Source: Pseudomonas sp. GD04091 (GTDB lineage: Bacteria > Pseudomonadota > Gammaproteobacteria > Pseudomonadales > Pseudomonadaceae). From it: a stretch of DNA of 64,000 bases. Positions 1-7,614 of this stretch are shown one piece after another. The notes under the pieces are model-generated. The model ran no database searches, was not told where the DNA came from, and was given only the letters and a program-made list of their open reading frames with translations. The stretch spans positions 59,003 to 123,002 of the forward strand of contig NZ_JAOEBG010000018.1 of the NCBI RefSeq assembly GCF_029836165.1, given 5' to 3'. Position numbers and translations under genes: made by a program. Position 1 is the first letter of the stretch. Each line of letters begins with the position of its first letter.

Positions 1-2
1 AC

Positions 3-953
3 CTAGCCCTGTTCACCCTTGTCGCCAGCCTGCCGGCTGGGGCGCTGACCTTCCAGACTCGCGTGGAGAACGTCGCCTGGAAAGTCGAGGGGGACCAGTT
101 CGAATGTCGCCTGATCCAGCCGATCGACGGTTTTGGCAGTGGCGAGTTCGTGCGTCGCGCGGGGGAGCAGCCGACCTTCCAGCTGCGATCGGACAGCAAC
201 GTCCTGGGCGCCGGTTCCGCCAGCTTGATTGCCGCTGCGGCCCCCTGGCAGCCGGGGCGTGGGGACATCAACCTCGGCGCGGTACAGATGGCCCGTACGG
301 GTGTGCTGTTCACCTCCAGCCAAGGCCAGGCCAGCCGCCTGATCAATGGGCTGCTCGATGGTCGCAGCACGGTGGTGCGCAATCATCGCGGCGAAGGTGG
401 TCGCCCCATGGAAGTGCATGTGATGCCGGTCAGCTTCGCCAAGGCCTACGGCGACTATCAGGTGTGTGCCGCCAAGCTGTTGCCGATGAACTATGACCAG
501 ATTCGTCAGACCCAGGTCGGCTTCCCTGGCGGCGGGATCGAACTGGATGGCTCGGCGCGTGCTCGTCTGGATCTGATCCTCGACTATCTCAAGGCCGACC
601 CTACGGTCAATCACATCGAGCTCAACGGCCATTCGGACAACAGTGGCAACCGCCTGACCAATCGCGACACTTCGCGTCGGCGGGCGTTGGCCGTGGCCGA
701 GTACCTCAAGGCTCACGGCGTGCCAGACGAGCAAATCACCGTGCGCTTCCATGGCGAGCGCTATCCACTGGCCAAGAACAACACGGCCGCCAATCGCGCG
801 CGCAACCGTCGCGTGAACATTCAACTCGATCGCGTGACACCGGTCGAGAAGCCTGTGGAGAAGCCCGCAACGCCTGCTCCCACGGCGCCTGCGCCGGTAC
901 CTGCGGCTCCTGCCGCAGGCAATGTTCAGTCGGCGCCTGGCCTGAAGTCCTGA
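3..953 (+). CDS. motY: MotY-like OmpA-domain flagellar protein (5' end cut by window)
   Basis: The frame is open from the first bases of the window. It begins inside a hydrophobic signal peptide (LALFTLVASLPAGALTF), so the true start lies upstream and the GTG at 63 is not the start. The C-terminal half is an OmpA-type peptidoglycan-binding domain, with the NGHSDNSGN and NRARNRRVNI motifs. A Pro/Ala-rich tail follows. In pseudomonads the OmpA-domain gene directly before argG is motY, which forms the T-ring that anchors the stator around the polar flagellar motor. The call rests on that synteny and on the two-domain shape. A generic OmpA-family protein is the alternative. Confidence 0.8.
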   Translation, partial: LALFTLVASLPAGALTFQTRVENVAWKVEGDQFECRLIQPIDGFGSGEFVRRAGEQPTFQLRSDSNVLGAGSASLIAAAAPWQPGRGDINLGAVQMARTGVLFTSSQGQASRLINGLLDGRSTVVRNHRGEGGRPMEVHVMPVSFAKAYGDYQVCAAKLLPMNYDQIRQTQVGFPGGGIELDGSARARLDLILDYLKADPTVNHIELNGHSDNSGNRLTNRDTSRRRALAVAEYLKAHGVPDEQITVRFHGERYPLAKNNTAANRARNRRVNIQLDRVTPVEKPVEKPATPAPTAPAPVPAAPAAGNVQSAPGLKS

Positions 954-1016
954 GTGCGACCGCTGGTCGCGCTCTCGACAGTTCCTGTCGCTTTGTCGTC
1001 ACAAGCTGTCGCCCCA

Positions 1017-1046
1017 TTGTAAATTTTTCGGCAAGGCCGGTAGAAT
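1017..1046 (+). promoter_or_regulatory. candidate sigma70 promoter of argG
   Basis: TTGTAA at 1017 and TAGAAT at 1041 are separated by 18 bases and sit about 35 bases before the argG ATG. This is a match by eye only. Confidence 0.35.
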
Positions 1047-1081
1047 CATCGGCTTTCCGTACAACCCCGTGGAGTGATGGC

Positions 1082-2299
1082 ATGGCGGACGTAAAAAAGG
1101 TCGTATTGGCGTATTCCGGCGGCCTTGATACTTCGGTGATTCTCAAGTGGCTGCAGGACACCTACAACTGTGAAGTGGTGACCTTCACCGCTGACCTCGG
1201 TCAGGGCGAGGAGGTCGAGCCGGCCCGTGCCAAGGCCCAGGCAATGGGCGTGAAAGAAATCTACATCGACGACCTGCGCGAAGAGTTCGTGCGTGACTTC
1301 GTGTTCCCGATGTTCCGCGCCAACACCGTCTACGAAGGCGAGTACCTGCTGGGTACCTCTATCGCCCGCCCGCTGATCGCCAAGCGCCTGATCGAGATCG
1401 CCAACGAAACCGGCGCCGATGCCATTTCCCACGGTGCGACCGGCAAGGGCAACGACCAGGTGCGTTTCGAGCTCGGCGCCTACGCGCTCAAGCCGGGTGT
1501 CAAGGTCATCGCCCCATGGCGCGAGTGGGACCTGCTGTCCCGCGAGAAGCTGATGGACTACGCCGAGAAGCACGGTATTCCGATCGAGCGCCACGGCAAG
1601 AAGAAGTCGCCCTACTCGATGGACGCCAACCTGCTGCACATCTCCTACGAAGGCGGTGTCCTGGAAGATACCTGGACCGAGCACGAGGAAGACATGTGGC
1701 GCTGGAGCGTTTCCCCGGAGAACGCCCCGGACCAGGCCACCTACATCGAGCTGACCTACCGCAACGGCGACATCGTTGCCATTGACGGTGTCGAGAAAAG
1801 CCCTGCCACCGTGCTGGCCGACCTCAACCGCATCGGTGGCGCCAACGGCATCGGGCGCCTGGACATCGTCGAAAACCGTTATGTCGGCATGAAGTCGCGT
1901 GGCTGCTACGAGACCCCGGGCGGCACCATCATGCTCAAGGCTCACCGCGCCATCGAGTCGATCACCCTGGACCGCGAAGTCGCTCACCTGAAGGATGAGC
2001 TGATGCCGAAGTACGCCAGCCTGATCTACACCGGCTACTGGTGGAGCCCGGAGCGCCTGATGCTGCAGCAGATGATCGATGCTTCGCAGGTCAATGTGAA
2101 CGGTGTTGTTCGCCTGAAACTGTACAAGGGCAATGTGACCGTCGTGGGGCGCAAGTCGGACGACTCCCTGTTCGATGCCAACATCGCGACCTTCGAGGAA
2201 GATGGTGGCGCCTACAATCAGGCCGACGCCGCGGGCTTCATCAAGCTCAACGCGCTGCGCATGCGCATTGCAGCGAACAAGGGGCGCTCGCTGCTCTGA
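1082..2299 (+). CDS. argG: argininosuccinate synthase
   Basis: This enzyme joins citrulline and aspartate using ATP, the penultimate step of arginine synthesis in the cytoplasm. The 405-residue length is normal for the type I family. The N-terminal PP-loop for ATP, AYSGGLDTS, is at residues 10-18, and the family segments SHGATGKGNDQVRFE and SRGCYETPGGT are intact. The ATG follows GTGGAG by six bases. The gene stands alone, with its own candidate promoter and a strong rho-independent terminator. Confidence 0.98.
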   Translation: MADVKKVVLAYSGGLDTSVILKWLQDTYNCEVVTFTADLGQGEEVEPARAKAQAMGVKEIYIDDLREEFVRDFVFPMFRANTVYEGEYLLGTSIARPLIAKRLIEIANETGADAISHGATGKGNDQVRFELGAYALKPGVKVIAPWREWDLLSREKLMDYAEKHGIPIERHGKKKSPYSMDANLLHISYEGGVLEDTWTEHEEDMWRWSVSPENAPDQATYIELTYRNGDIVAIDGVEKSPATVLADLNRIGGANGIGRLDIVENRYVGMKSRGCYETPGGTIMLKAHRAIESITLDREVAHLKDELMPKYASLIYTGYWWSPERLMLQQMIDASQVNVNGVVRLKLYKGNVTVVGRKSDDSLFDANIATFEEDGGAYNQADAAGFIKLNALRMRIAANKGRSLL

Positions 2300-2315
2300 G
2301 TTTGCAGGCAAAGGA

Positions 2316-2341
2316 AAACCCGGCCATCGCCGGGTTTTTTT
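2316..2341 (+). terminator. rho-independent terminator after argG
   Basis: The stem AAACCCGGC/GCCGGGTTT has a CATC loop and is followed by a T run. It begins 17 bases after the argG stop. Confidence 0.9.
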
Positions 2342-2352
2342 GTGCCTGTGAT

Positions 2353-2877
2353 TCAAGGTATCCGCGTGCTGGCGAAGGGTACTTCGACATCGTCACCCAT
2401 GGGCGCTGCCGAAAGGTGGATACACGTGCGGGTCTCGAGGTTGTACAGGGTCCAGCGCTGGGCGGTGGTATGGCGTTTCTCGATCATGCGCAATATGTGA
2501 TTCTCGATCATCTTGCGGCTGTCCGGGCCCGAGATGGCGATGAATATGTTGCCGTCCTGTTCGGCTGGTTGTTCGGCTGCCGCAGCGGGAGCCTCATGCG
2601 CTTCTTGCGCCGTCGAGTTCGGCGTCGCATGAGGCGCAGCGGTTGGTGCGGGGCTAGAGCAGGGTTCGTGCTTGTCGGGGGCGAACAGTGAACCGGTGTT
2701 GAAATTCAACGTCAGGAAGAACAGCACGGTCAGGAAAAACGGGAATACCACGAGGAACCATGTATAGATGGTCTGGCTGTCATCGCTCAGGAACGGCAGC
2801 GAAGCCAGTGCCGAGGCTTCGATAACGCCGGCGAACACGGCGATGAGGGTCAGTGGACTGATGGATTCTTGGCTCAT
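2353..2877 (-). CDS. two-helix membrane protein of unknown function
   Basis: A 174-residue protein that I do not recognise. Residues 8-28 and 38-58 are hydrophobic and look like two membrane spans. A low-complexity Ala/Pro/Glu linker (about 70-105) leads to a soluble C-terminal domain of about 65 residues beginning DGNIFIAISG. The gene is transcribed toward argG and shares the terminator region with it. The long AT-richer gap upstream (2878-3252) probably holds its promoter. Codon use is like that of its neighbours. Confidence 0.7.
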   Translation of the reverse strand: MSQESISPLTLIAVFAGVIEASALASLPFLSDDSQTIYTWFLVVFPFFLTVLFFLTLNFNTGSLFAPDKHEPCSSPAPTAAPHATPNSTAQEAHEAPAAAAEQPAEQDGNIFIAISGPDSRKMIENHILRMIEKRHTTAQRWTLYNLETRTCIHLSAAPMGDDVEVPFASTRIP

Positions 2878-3252
2878 GATGAGTGCCTGGGCATGCTTTG
2901 CTCATCAGTAACCGATTTTTCCGCAGGGAATAATGGTGGATCTTTTCCTCGACTGGACGTAAATCCACTTCAGTTTTGATACTGCCTAATATCTCGTACA
3001 CAGAGTAGAAATTTCCTGCGTGAAGAGTAAGGCCCTAGCACTTGGATCCCATGAGTCGGCCTGTTAACTTTCTGGCCGTTGTAAAGCGCATGGGTCGGTT
3101 GGTTTTATTGCTATTGACGCATGTAGGAAAAGTCCTTAAAGCTCGTAGTCCTCTTCTTTCGGTGATTCTGCCAGGGAAACCGCTGCATTAATAATCGTTA
3201 TGCTCGGTTACGGTGGGCTATTGAATTAAAATTACGTATCAATGGATATCGC
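2878..3252. other. 375-base intergenic region
   Basis: A relatively AT-rich divergent gap between the membrane protein and the response regulator. I see no RNA gene or convincing ORF. It probably carries both promoters, but no hexamer pair is convincing. Confidence 0.5.
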
Positions 3253-3879
3253 ATGAATAAAGTGCTGATCGTGGATGATCACCCGGTCATTCGCCTGGCC
3301 GTACGCATGCTGATGGAACGGCATGGCTACGAGGTGGTGGCGGAGAGCGATAACGGTGTGGATGCCTTGCAACTTACGCGGGAGCATCTGCCGGACATCG
3401 TCATTCTGGATATCGGGATTCCCAAGCTCGACGGGCTGGAGGTCATTGCCCGGATGACGCTGATAAGCCCTGCAAGCAAGGTGCTGGTACTGACGTCGCA
3501 GGCACCTGGGCATTTTTCCATGCGTTGCATGCAGGCCGGTGCCGCGGGTTATGTATGCAAGCAGCAGGAATTGACCGAGCTGTTGAGTGCCATCAAGGCG
3601 GTGCTGTCCGGCTACAGCTATTTCCCCAATCAGGCGCTGCACAAAGGGCGCTCCGGTGTAGGGGGCGGCACGGAAATCGAGATGGTCGAACGGCTTTCTG
3701 GACGAGAAATGATGGTTTTGCAGCAACTCGCACGTGGCAAGAGCAACAAGGAAATAGCTGATAGCATGTTCCTCAGCAACAAGACCGTAAGTACCTACAA
3801 GACCCGCCTGTTGCTCAAGCTCAATGCACGTTCTCTGGTAGATCTCATCGAGCTGGCTCAACGGCACGGGTTGGCCTGA
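3253..3879 (+). CDS. NarL/FixJ-type response regulator, BvgA-like
   Basis: A 208-residue two-domain transcription factor. The receiver domain (1-120) has the DD acid pair at residues 8-9, the phosphoacceptor Asp53 in ILDIG, and the late Lys in CKQQEL. The C-terminal LuxR-type helix-turn-helix (about 145-205) contains SGREMMVLQQLARGKSNKEIA and NKTVSTYKTRLL. The closest family I recognise is BvgA/EvgA/RocA1. Such regulators usually pair with a hybrid sensor kinase, but no kinase is adjacent, so it is an orphan here. A terminator follows within about 10 bases. Confidence 0.9.
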   Translation: MNKVLIVDDHPVIRLAVRMLMERHGYEVVAESDNGVDALQLTREHLPDIVILDIGIPKLDGLEVIARMTLISPASKVLVLTSQAPGHFSMRCMQAGAAGYVCKQQELTELLSAIKAVLSGYSYFPNQALHKGRSGVGGGTEIEMVERLSGREMMVLQQLARGKSNKEIADSMFLSNKTVSTYKTRLLLKLNARSLVDLIELAQRHGLA

Positions 3880-3888
3880 CGGTATAGA

Positions 3889-3915
3889 AAGCCTCCAGTC
3901 GGGAGGCTTTTTTTT
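3889..3915 (+). terminator. rho-independent terminator after the response regulator
   Basis: AAGCCTCC/GGGAGGCTT stem followed by a run of eight T. It may also serve the convergent small gene that ends at 3923. Confidence 0.85.
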
Positions 3916-3922
3916 GTCCGAG

Positions 3923-4099
3923 TTACAGGTCGTAGTCGAAATCGGCCAGCTGTTTCCTCAGACGTCGTTCTTCGAGCATGTTGTCGATGGTGCGGCGTTT
4001 GCTGAGGTTGGTCTTGGCCGGTTCAGCCGGCGGATCCTCTTCTTCGTTCGTATTCGAGAAATCTTCGTCGATAGCCAAGTCTTCTTTATCGGTGCTCAT
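3923..4099 (-). CDS. small acidic/basic PA3496-type protein
   Basis: A 58-residue ORF starting MSTDKEDLAIDEDF and ending LADFDYDL. The N-terminal half is strongly acidic (a run of Glu/Asp then PPAEPAK). The C-terminal half is basic with RTIDNMLEERRLRKQL, probably a helix. The position next to nth matches the PA3496 family of pseudomonads, whose function is unknown to me. The ATG at 4099 is preceded by AGTGACGC, a weak ribosome site. It faces the response regulator tail-to-tail. Confidence 0.75.
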   Translation of the reverse strand: MSTDKEDLAIDEDFSNTNEEEDPPAEPAKTNLSKRRTIDNMLEERRLRKQLADFDYDL

Positions 4100-4203
4100 G
4101 CGTCACTCCAAGCCAAAGGGCCCTTGGCCGTCCTTATAGCGGGATTCCCTGAGCGGGTAAAAAAGATTTTTTCAATCGTGATGTGCGGATTTCAGCTATC
4201 GCC

Positions 4204-4842
4204 TCAATCGTCCGAGGTCTTGTGCTTGTACTCGCACAAGTCTTCGATGCGGCAACTGCCGCAGCGCGGCTTACGGGCCTGGCATACGTAGCGCCCGTGC
4301 AGGATCAGCCAGTGGTGGGCGTCGAGCAGATAGTCCCGGGGCACGAACTTCAACAACTTCTTCTCTACTTCCAGCACGGTCTTGCCGGGGGCTATCCCCG
4401 TACGATTGCTTACCCTGAAGATATGCGTGTCGACGGCCATGGCCAGTTGCCGGAAGGCGGTGTTGAGTACGACGTTGGCGGTCTTGCGACCTACACCGGG
4501 TAACGCTTCGAGCGCTTCACGGGTTTGTGGTACTTCACTGCCATGTTGCTCGACCAGAAGCCGGCAGGTTTCGATGACGTTCTTGGCCTTGCTGTTGTAT
4601 AGGCCGATGGTCTTGATGTATTCGCTCAGGCCGTCCACGCCCAGGGCGTGAATGGCTTCTGGCGTATTGGCCACCGGGAACAGTCGGGCAGTGGCCTTGT
4701 TGACCCCGACGTCGGTTGCCTGGGCCGAGAGAATCACGGCGATCAGCAGTTCGAAAGGGCTGCTATAGGCCAGCTCGGTCTTCGGTTCGGGATTGTCTTC
4801 ATGCAGCCTGTGAAAGATCTCCAGGCGTTTGGCAGCATTCAT
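4204..4842 (-). CDS. nth: endonuclease III
   Basis: A DNA glycosylase/AP lyase that removes oxidised pyrimidines. At 212 residues it is the usual length. The helix-hairpin-helix with catalytic Lys (LPGVGRKTANVVLNTAF) and the catalytic Asp region (VDTHIFRVSNRTG) are intact. The C-terminal [4Fe-4S] cysteines (C-x6-C-x2-C-x5-C in CQARKPRCGSCRIEDLC) are also present. It starts four bases after the stop of the RnfE-like gene and so is the last gene of the rnf operon, as in other gammaproteobacteria. Confidence 0.97.
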   Translation of the reverse strand: MNAAKRLEIFHRLHEDNPEPKTELAYSSPFELLIAVILSAQATDVGVNKATARLFPVANTPEAIHALGVDGLSEYIKTIGLYNSKAKNVIETCRLLVEQHGSEVPQTREALEALPGVGRKTANVVLNTAFRQLAMAVDTHIFRVSNRTGIAPGKTVLEVEKKLLKFVPRDYLLDAHHWLILHGRYVCQARKPRCGSCRIEDLCEYKHKTSDD

Positions 4843-4846
4843 GGGG

Positions 4847-5371
4847 TCAAAGGCTTCCTTGACGGCGTGGGGGAATGGGCTGTGGACGCAGGTGATTGTA
4901 CAAGCCCAGCAGCAGGCCGAGCAGTATCAGCGCGCCAGGGGCGAGCCGGGCGATATGCAGGCCCAGGTGTTCGGCCAGCAGTTGACGGCACAGACCCAGG
5001 GCCAGGCTGACCGCCAGTAGGCCTGCGAGCCCCATGAGCAGTGTGCGCCAGCGGCCCTCGTTCGGCAGCAACTGGTCGCTGGCCAGGCAGGTCAGGGCCA
5101 GTAACGTCGGGAAGTGACCGAGCGCCTGTGCCAGTGGCAAGGCCCAGGCCTGCAGGCCGAGTTGCAGGCAGACCGTGAGCGCGCAGGCCAGCACAAGGCT
5201 CGTGCCCCGACGCGCAGTGGCTTCGAGATGGCGACGTAGCGGTGCCATCAGCAGTTGATGAACGCCCGTCAGCACCATTGCGCAGAGGGCGATCGAGAGA
5301 GCCTGGAGGAGCGTGGCGGTGGCGCCGAGCACGGGCGTCAGGGCGGCGCTGAGCAGCCAGAATCTGGTCAA
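4847..5371 (-). CDS. rnfE: RnfE/RsxE-like membrane subunit, shortened
   Basis: An integral membrane subunit of a Rnf/Rsx electron-transfer complex. At 174 residues it is well short of the roughly 230 usual for RnfE. It is nearly all hydrophobic, with about six spans. Aligned from memory against RsxE, the ALTPVLGAT segment sits where LGLCPLLAVT carries the first [2Fe-2S] cysteine, so that Cys appears to be Thr. The second site (LALTCLAS against VTNCIVVG) keeps its Cys. The start overlaps the rnfG stop by four bases (ATGA). It is a diverged member and may not hold a cluster. Confidence 0.75.
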   Translation of the reverse strand: MTRFWLLSAALTPVLGATATLLQALSIALCAMVLTGVHQLLMAPLRRHLEATARRGTSLVLACALTVCLQLGLQAWALPLAQALGHFPTLLALTCLASDQLLPNEGRWRTLLMGLAGLLAVSLALGLCRQLLAEHLGLHIARLAPGALILLGLLLGLYNHLRPQPIPPRRQGSL

Positions 5372-5979
5372 GGGTTCACCTCCCCCAACAGTGAGGCGCG
5401 ATGCTCGTCGAAGTAGCGTAGGGCATCCTGAATGGCATCGATCACCGCCCGAGAGGTAACGGTCGCGCCGGCCAGTTGGTCGAATGCGCCATGATCCCGC
5501 TTGATCGCCCAGCGAGGCTCGGGTGTATCGCTCAGTGTCTTGCCCGTGAACTGATCGAGCCAGTGCAGTGCTGGGTCGACCAGCCGGCTACCCAGGCCGG
5601 GGCTTTCCTGTTGCTCGAGCACCCGAACGCCCAGCAGGCGGCCTTGAATGTCGACGGCGATGATGAGCCTGATGGGGGCGGCATAGCCCTGGACGCTACT
5701 GTGCAGCAGCACAGCGACGGGCGCGTTGGCCAAGCTGGCACGATAGCCGGCGAGCAGGCGGCTGTGGCGCAGGGTGGTGTCGATCAGGGGGAGGGGGGCA
5801 TCCAGTGGCTGGTTGTCATAGCTGCCTTGAGGGAGCACCGCAAGCCATTGCTGCTGTTGCAGCTGCCGTGTGCGCTCGGCGATCGGCTGGGCGGTCCAGC
5901 GTTGCCAGGCCAGGGTCGTGGCAAGCGCCAGGCCGATTACCAGCAACAGCAGCAAGGTGCTGCGCCACCGAGCATTCAT
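5368..5979 (-). CDS. rnfG: Rnf complex subunit G, FMN-carrying
   Basis: A 203-residue periplasmic flavoprotein with one N-terminal membrane anchor (residues 7-25, LLLLLVIGLALATTL). The FMN-binding domain ends in AGATVTSRAV, the motif in which ApbE attaches FMN to Thr by a phosphoester bond, so the flavinylation site is intact. The frame stays open upstream, but I chose the ATG at 5979 because it gives the family N-terminus and overlaps the rnfD stop as ATGA. It sits between rnfD and rnfE in the operon. Confidence 0.88.
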   Translation of the reverse strand: MNARWRSTLLLLLVIGLALATTLAWQRWTAQPIAERTRQLQQQQWLAVLPQGSYDNQPLDAPLPLIDTTLRHSRLLAGYRASLANAPVAVLLHSSVQGYAAPIRLIIAVDIQGRLLGVRVLEQQESPGLGSRLVDPALHWLDQFTGKTLSDTPEPRWAIKRDHGAFDQLAGATVTSRAVIDAIQDALRYFDEHRASLLGEVNP

Positions 5980-6965
5980 GGCGTGGCCTGCTGTCGACGT
6001 TCGACCCAGCGATCCAGGGCCGGCACAGCGAGGTTCATCGACAAGACGGCGAACGCCGTGCCATCGGCATAACTGCCCCAGGTGCGGATGACATAGATCA
6101 GCACGCCGGTGCCGATCCCGAACAGCAGTCGCGCCAGTGGGCGGCGACAGCCGGAGACAGGCTCGGTGGCGATGAAAAAGGCCGCCAGCATGGTCGAGCC
6201 CGAGAACAGGTGCAGCAGCGGTGAGCCATTGGAGTCGGAGCCGGAACCGTTCCAGCCCAGCAGGCTGAGCAGGAACAGCGCGCCCAGCAGGCCGACGGGC
6301 GCATGCCAGCTGAAGACCTTGCGTTGCAACAGGAACAGTCCGCCGGACAGGAAGGCAAGGTTCACCCATTCGCTTTCACGCCCGCCCACATGGCCGAAGG
6401 CCGGATGGGCGGCGAACAACTCGTCGGTGGTCAGGCTGCGGTTATGGCGCAGGGTGTCGAGCACTGTCGGCCTGGCCCAGGCGTCGATCTGATTGCTGTC
6501 GACGAAGCTCAGTCGCAGGCTGTCCAGCAGGCCGTGCGTGCCATCTGGCCAGTGATTCATCTGCTCGGGAAAGCTCAGTAGAACGAAGGCATAGCCGACC
6601 ATGGCCGGGTTGAACGGGTTGCGCCCCACGCCCCCAAAGGCTTGCTTGCCCAGACCGATGGCGGCGATCGATGCCATTACCGGCAGCCACCAGGGCGCCT
6701 GGCCGGGAAGCGCCGCGCCGAGCAGCACAGCGGTTACCAGCGCGCTGCCGTCGCCAAGGGCCGCGACCACGGGCTGCCGGCGCCAGGCCAGCAGCACGGT
6801 TTCAGTGGCCAGGGCCGCACCGGCGCACAGCAGCAGATTGACCAGTATTCCCCACCCCTGCAGCCAGACCAACGCCAGCAAGCCCGGAAGGCACGCCAGC
6901 AAGACCAGATTCATGGCGCTACGCAGGCGTGGGTCGGCCGCGAGCATGGGGGTGTGACTCTTCAA
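5976..6965 (-). CDS. rnfD: Rnf complex subunit D, membrane flavoprotein
   Basis: A 329-residue polytopic membrane protein of the NqrB/RnfD family with several spans. The GRNPFNPAMVGYAFVLLSFP segment is typical of the family. LFSGSTMLAAFFIATEPVSG carries the Thr (SGAT-type, here SGST) that receives covalent FMN in this family. The gene lies 20 bases after rnfA and overlaps rnfG. The conserved flavin site contrasts with the loss of RnfB, RnfC and most cluster cysteines elsewhere in the locus. Confidence 0.9.
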   Translation of the reverse strand: MKSHTPMLAADPRLRSAMNLVLLACLPGLLALVWLQGWGILVNLLLCAGAALATETVLLAWRRQPVVAALGDGSALVTAVLLGAALPGQAPWWLPVMASIAAIGLGKQAFGGVGRNPFNPAMVGYAFVLLSFPEQMNHWPDGTHGLLDSLRLSFVDSNQIDAWARPTVLDTLRHNRSLTTDELFAAHPAFGHVGGRESEWVNLAFLSGGLFLLQRKVFSWHAPVGLLGALFLLSLLGWNGSGSDSNGSPLLHLFSGSTMLAAFFIATEPVSGCRRPLARLLFGIGTGVLIYVIRTWGSYADGTAFAVLSMNLAVPALDRWVERRQQATP

Positions 6966-6984
6966 GATGCGTCCGAGGCAGTTT

Positions 6985-7524
6985 TCATTGTATGAACAGT
7001 CCGTTGAATCCGGAGAGCGCCATGGCCATCAGGCCGGCGCCGATCAGTTCGATAGGCCGCCCGCGCAGTGCCGAAGGGATATCGGGGTGGTGGCTGCGTG
7101 CGCGCAGATCGGCGAACAGTGCCAAGGCGAGCCAGAAGCCCAGCCCGCCAAGCACGCCGTAGATCAGGGCCTGCCGCAGATCGCCACCGTCGGTCGCAAG
7201 CTGCAACAGCAAGCCTAGCACCACGGCATTGACTGCCAGGATGCGGGGCAAGTCATCGACGGGCCACTTCGGCAGTGCCTTGCGCAGCAACTGCGGCACC
7301 GCCCAGGCCAGCGCGGCGAGCAGGGGTAGCAGCAGGAACAGCCGCAGGTCCTGAAGTTGTGGCGTGACGAGCAGGGCGTGCTGGAGCAGCACCCCGGCCG
7401 GCAAGGCGATGAGAATCAGCAGGGCACTGCACAGACCGAGGGCCTGCAGGCGCTCACGCTCAGGTTGCAGGACCAGGTGATTGACCAGCGCCGCGCCGAC
7501 CAGGACCAGGACATAGTCGCTCAT
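6985..7524 (-). CDS. rnfA: RnfA/RsxA-like membrane subunit lacking cluster cysteines
   Basis: A 179-residue membrane protein of the RnfA family. The C-terminal half matches well (GGLGFWLALALFADLR, then a DIPSALRG loop and AGLMAMALSGFNGL). RnfA normally shares a membrane [2Fe-2S] cluster with RnfE through cysteines in LGLCPFMG and TTNC. Here the first motif falls in an apparent gap of about ten residues, and the second reads LAVNAVVLG with Ala for Cys. It is the first gene of the operon and is followed directly by rnfD. In canonical operons rnfB and rnfC lie between them. Confidence 0.78.
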   Translation of the reverse strand: MSDYVLVLVGAALVNHLVLQPERERLQALGLCSALLILIALPAGVLLQHALLVTPQLQDLRLFLLLPLLAALAWAVPQLLRKALPKWPVDDLPRILAVNAVVLGLLLQLATDGGDLRQALIYGVLGGLGFWLALALFADLRARSHHPDIPSALRGRPIELIGAGLMAMALSGFNGLFIQ

Positions 7525-7582
7525 GAGTTAGCCGAGAACGGGAGGGAGCCTTGATTATCGGGCAGCGGGCGCTGGATGCAAA

Positions 7583-7606
7583 TGCCCCGGCCAGTTGGCC
7601 GGGGCA
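7583..7606 (-). terminator. hairpin downstream of metG
   Basis: A perfect ten-base stem, TGCCCCGGCC/GGCCGGGGCA, with a four-base loop. On the minus strand only ATTTG follows, so the T tract is poor. It may be a weak terminator or mRNA-end stabiliser, letting some metG transcription run into rnf. Confidence 0.5.
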
Positions 7607-7614
7607 GGAGGGCG

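Noticed and set aside
5980..6369. N-terminal extension of RnfG into the rnfD gene
   Set aside because: It would be out of frame inside rnfD, and the ATG at 5979 gives the membrane anchor and the usual ATGA coupling.
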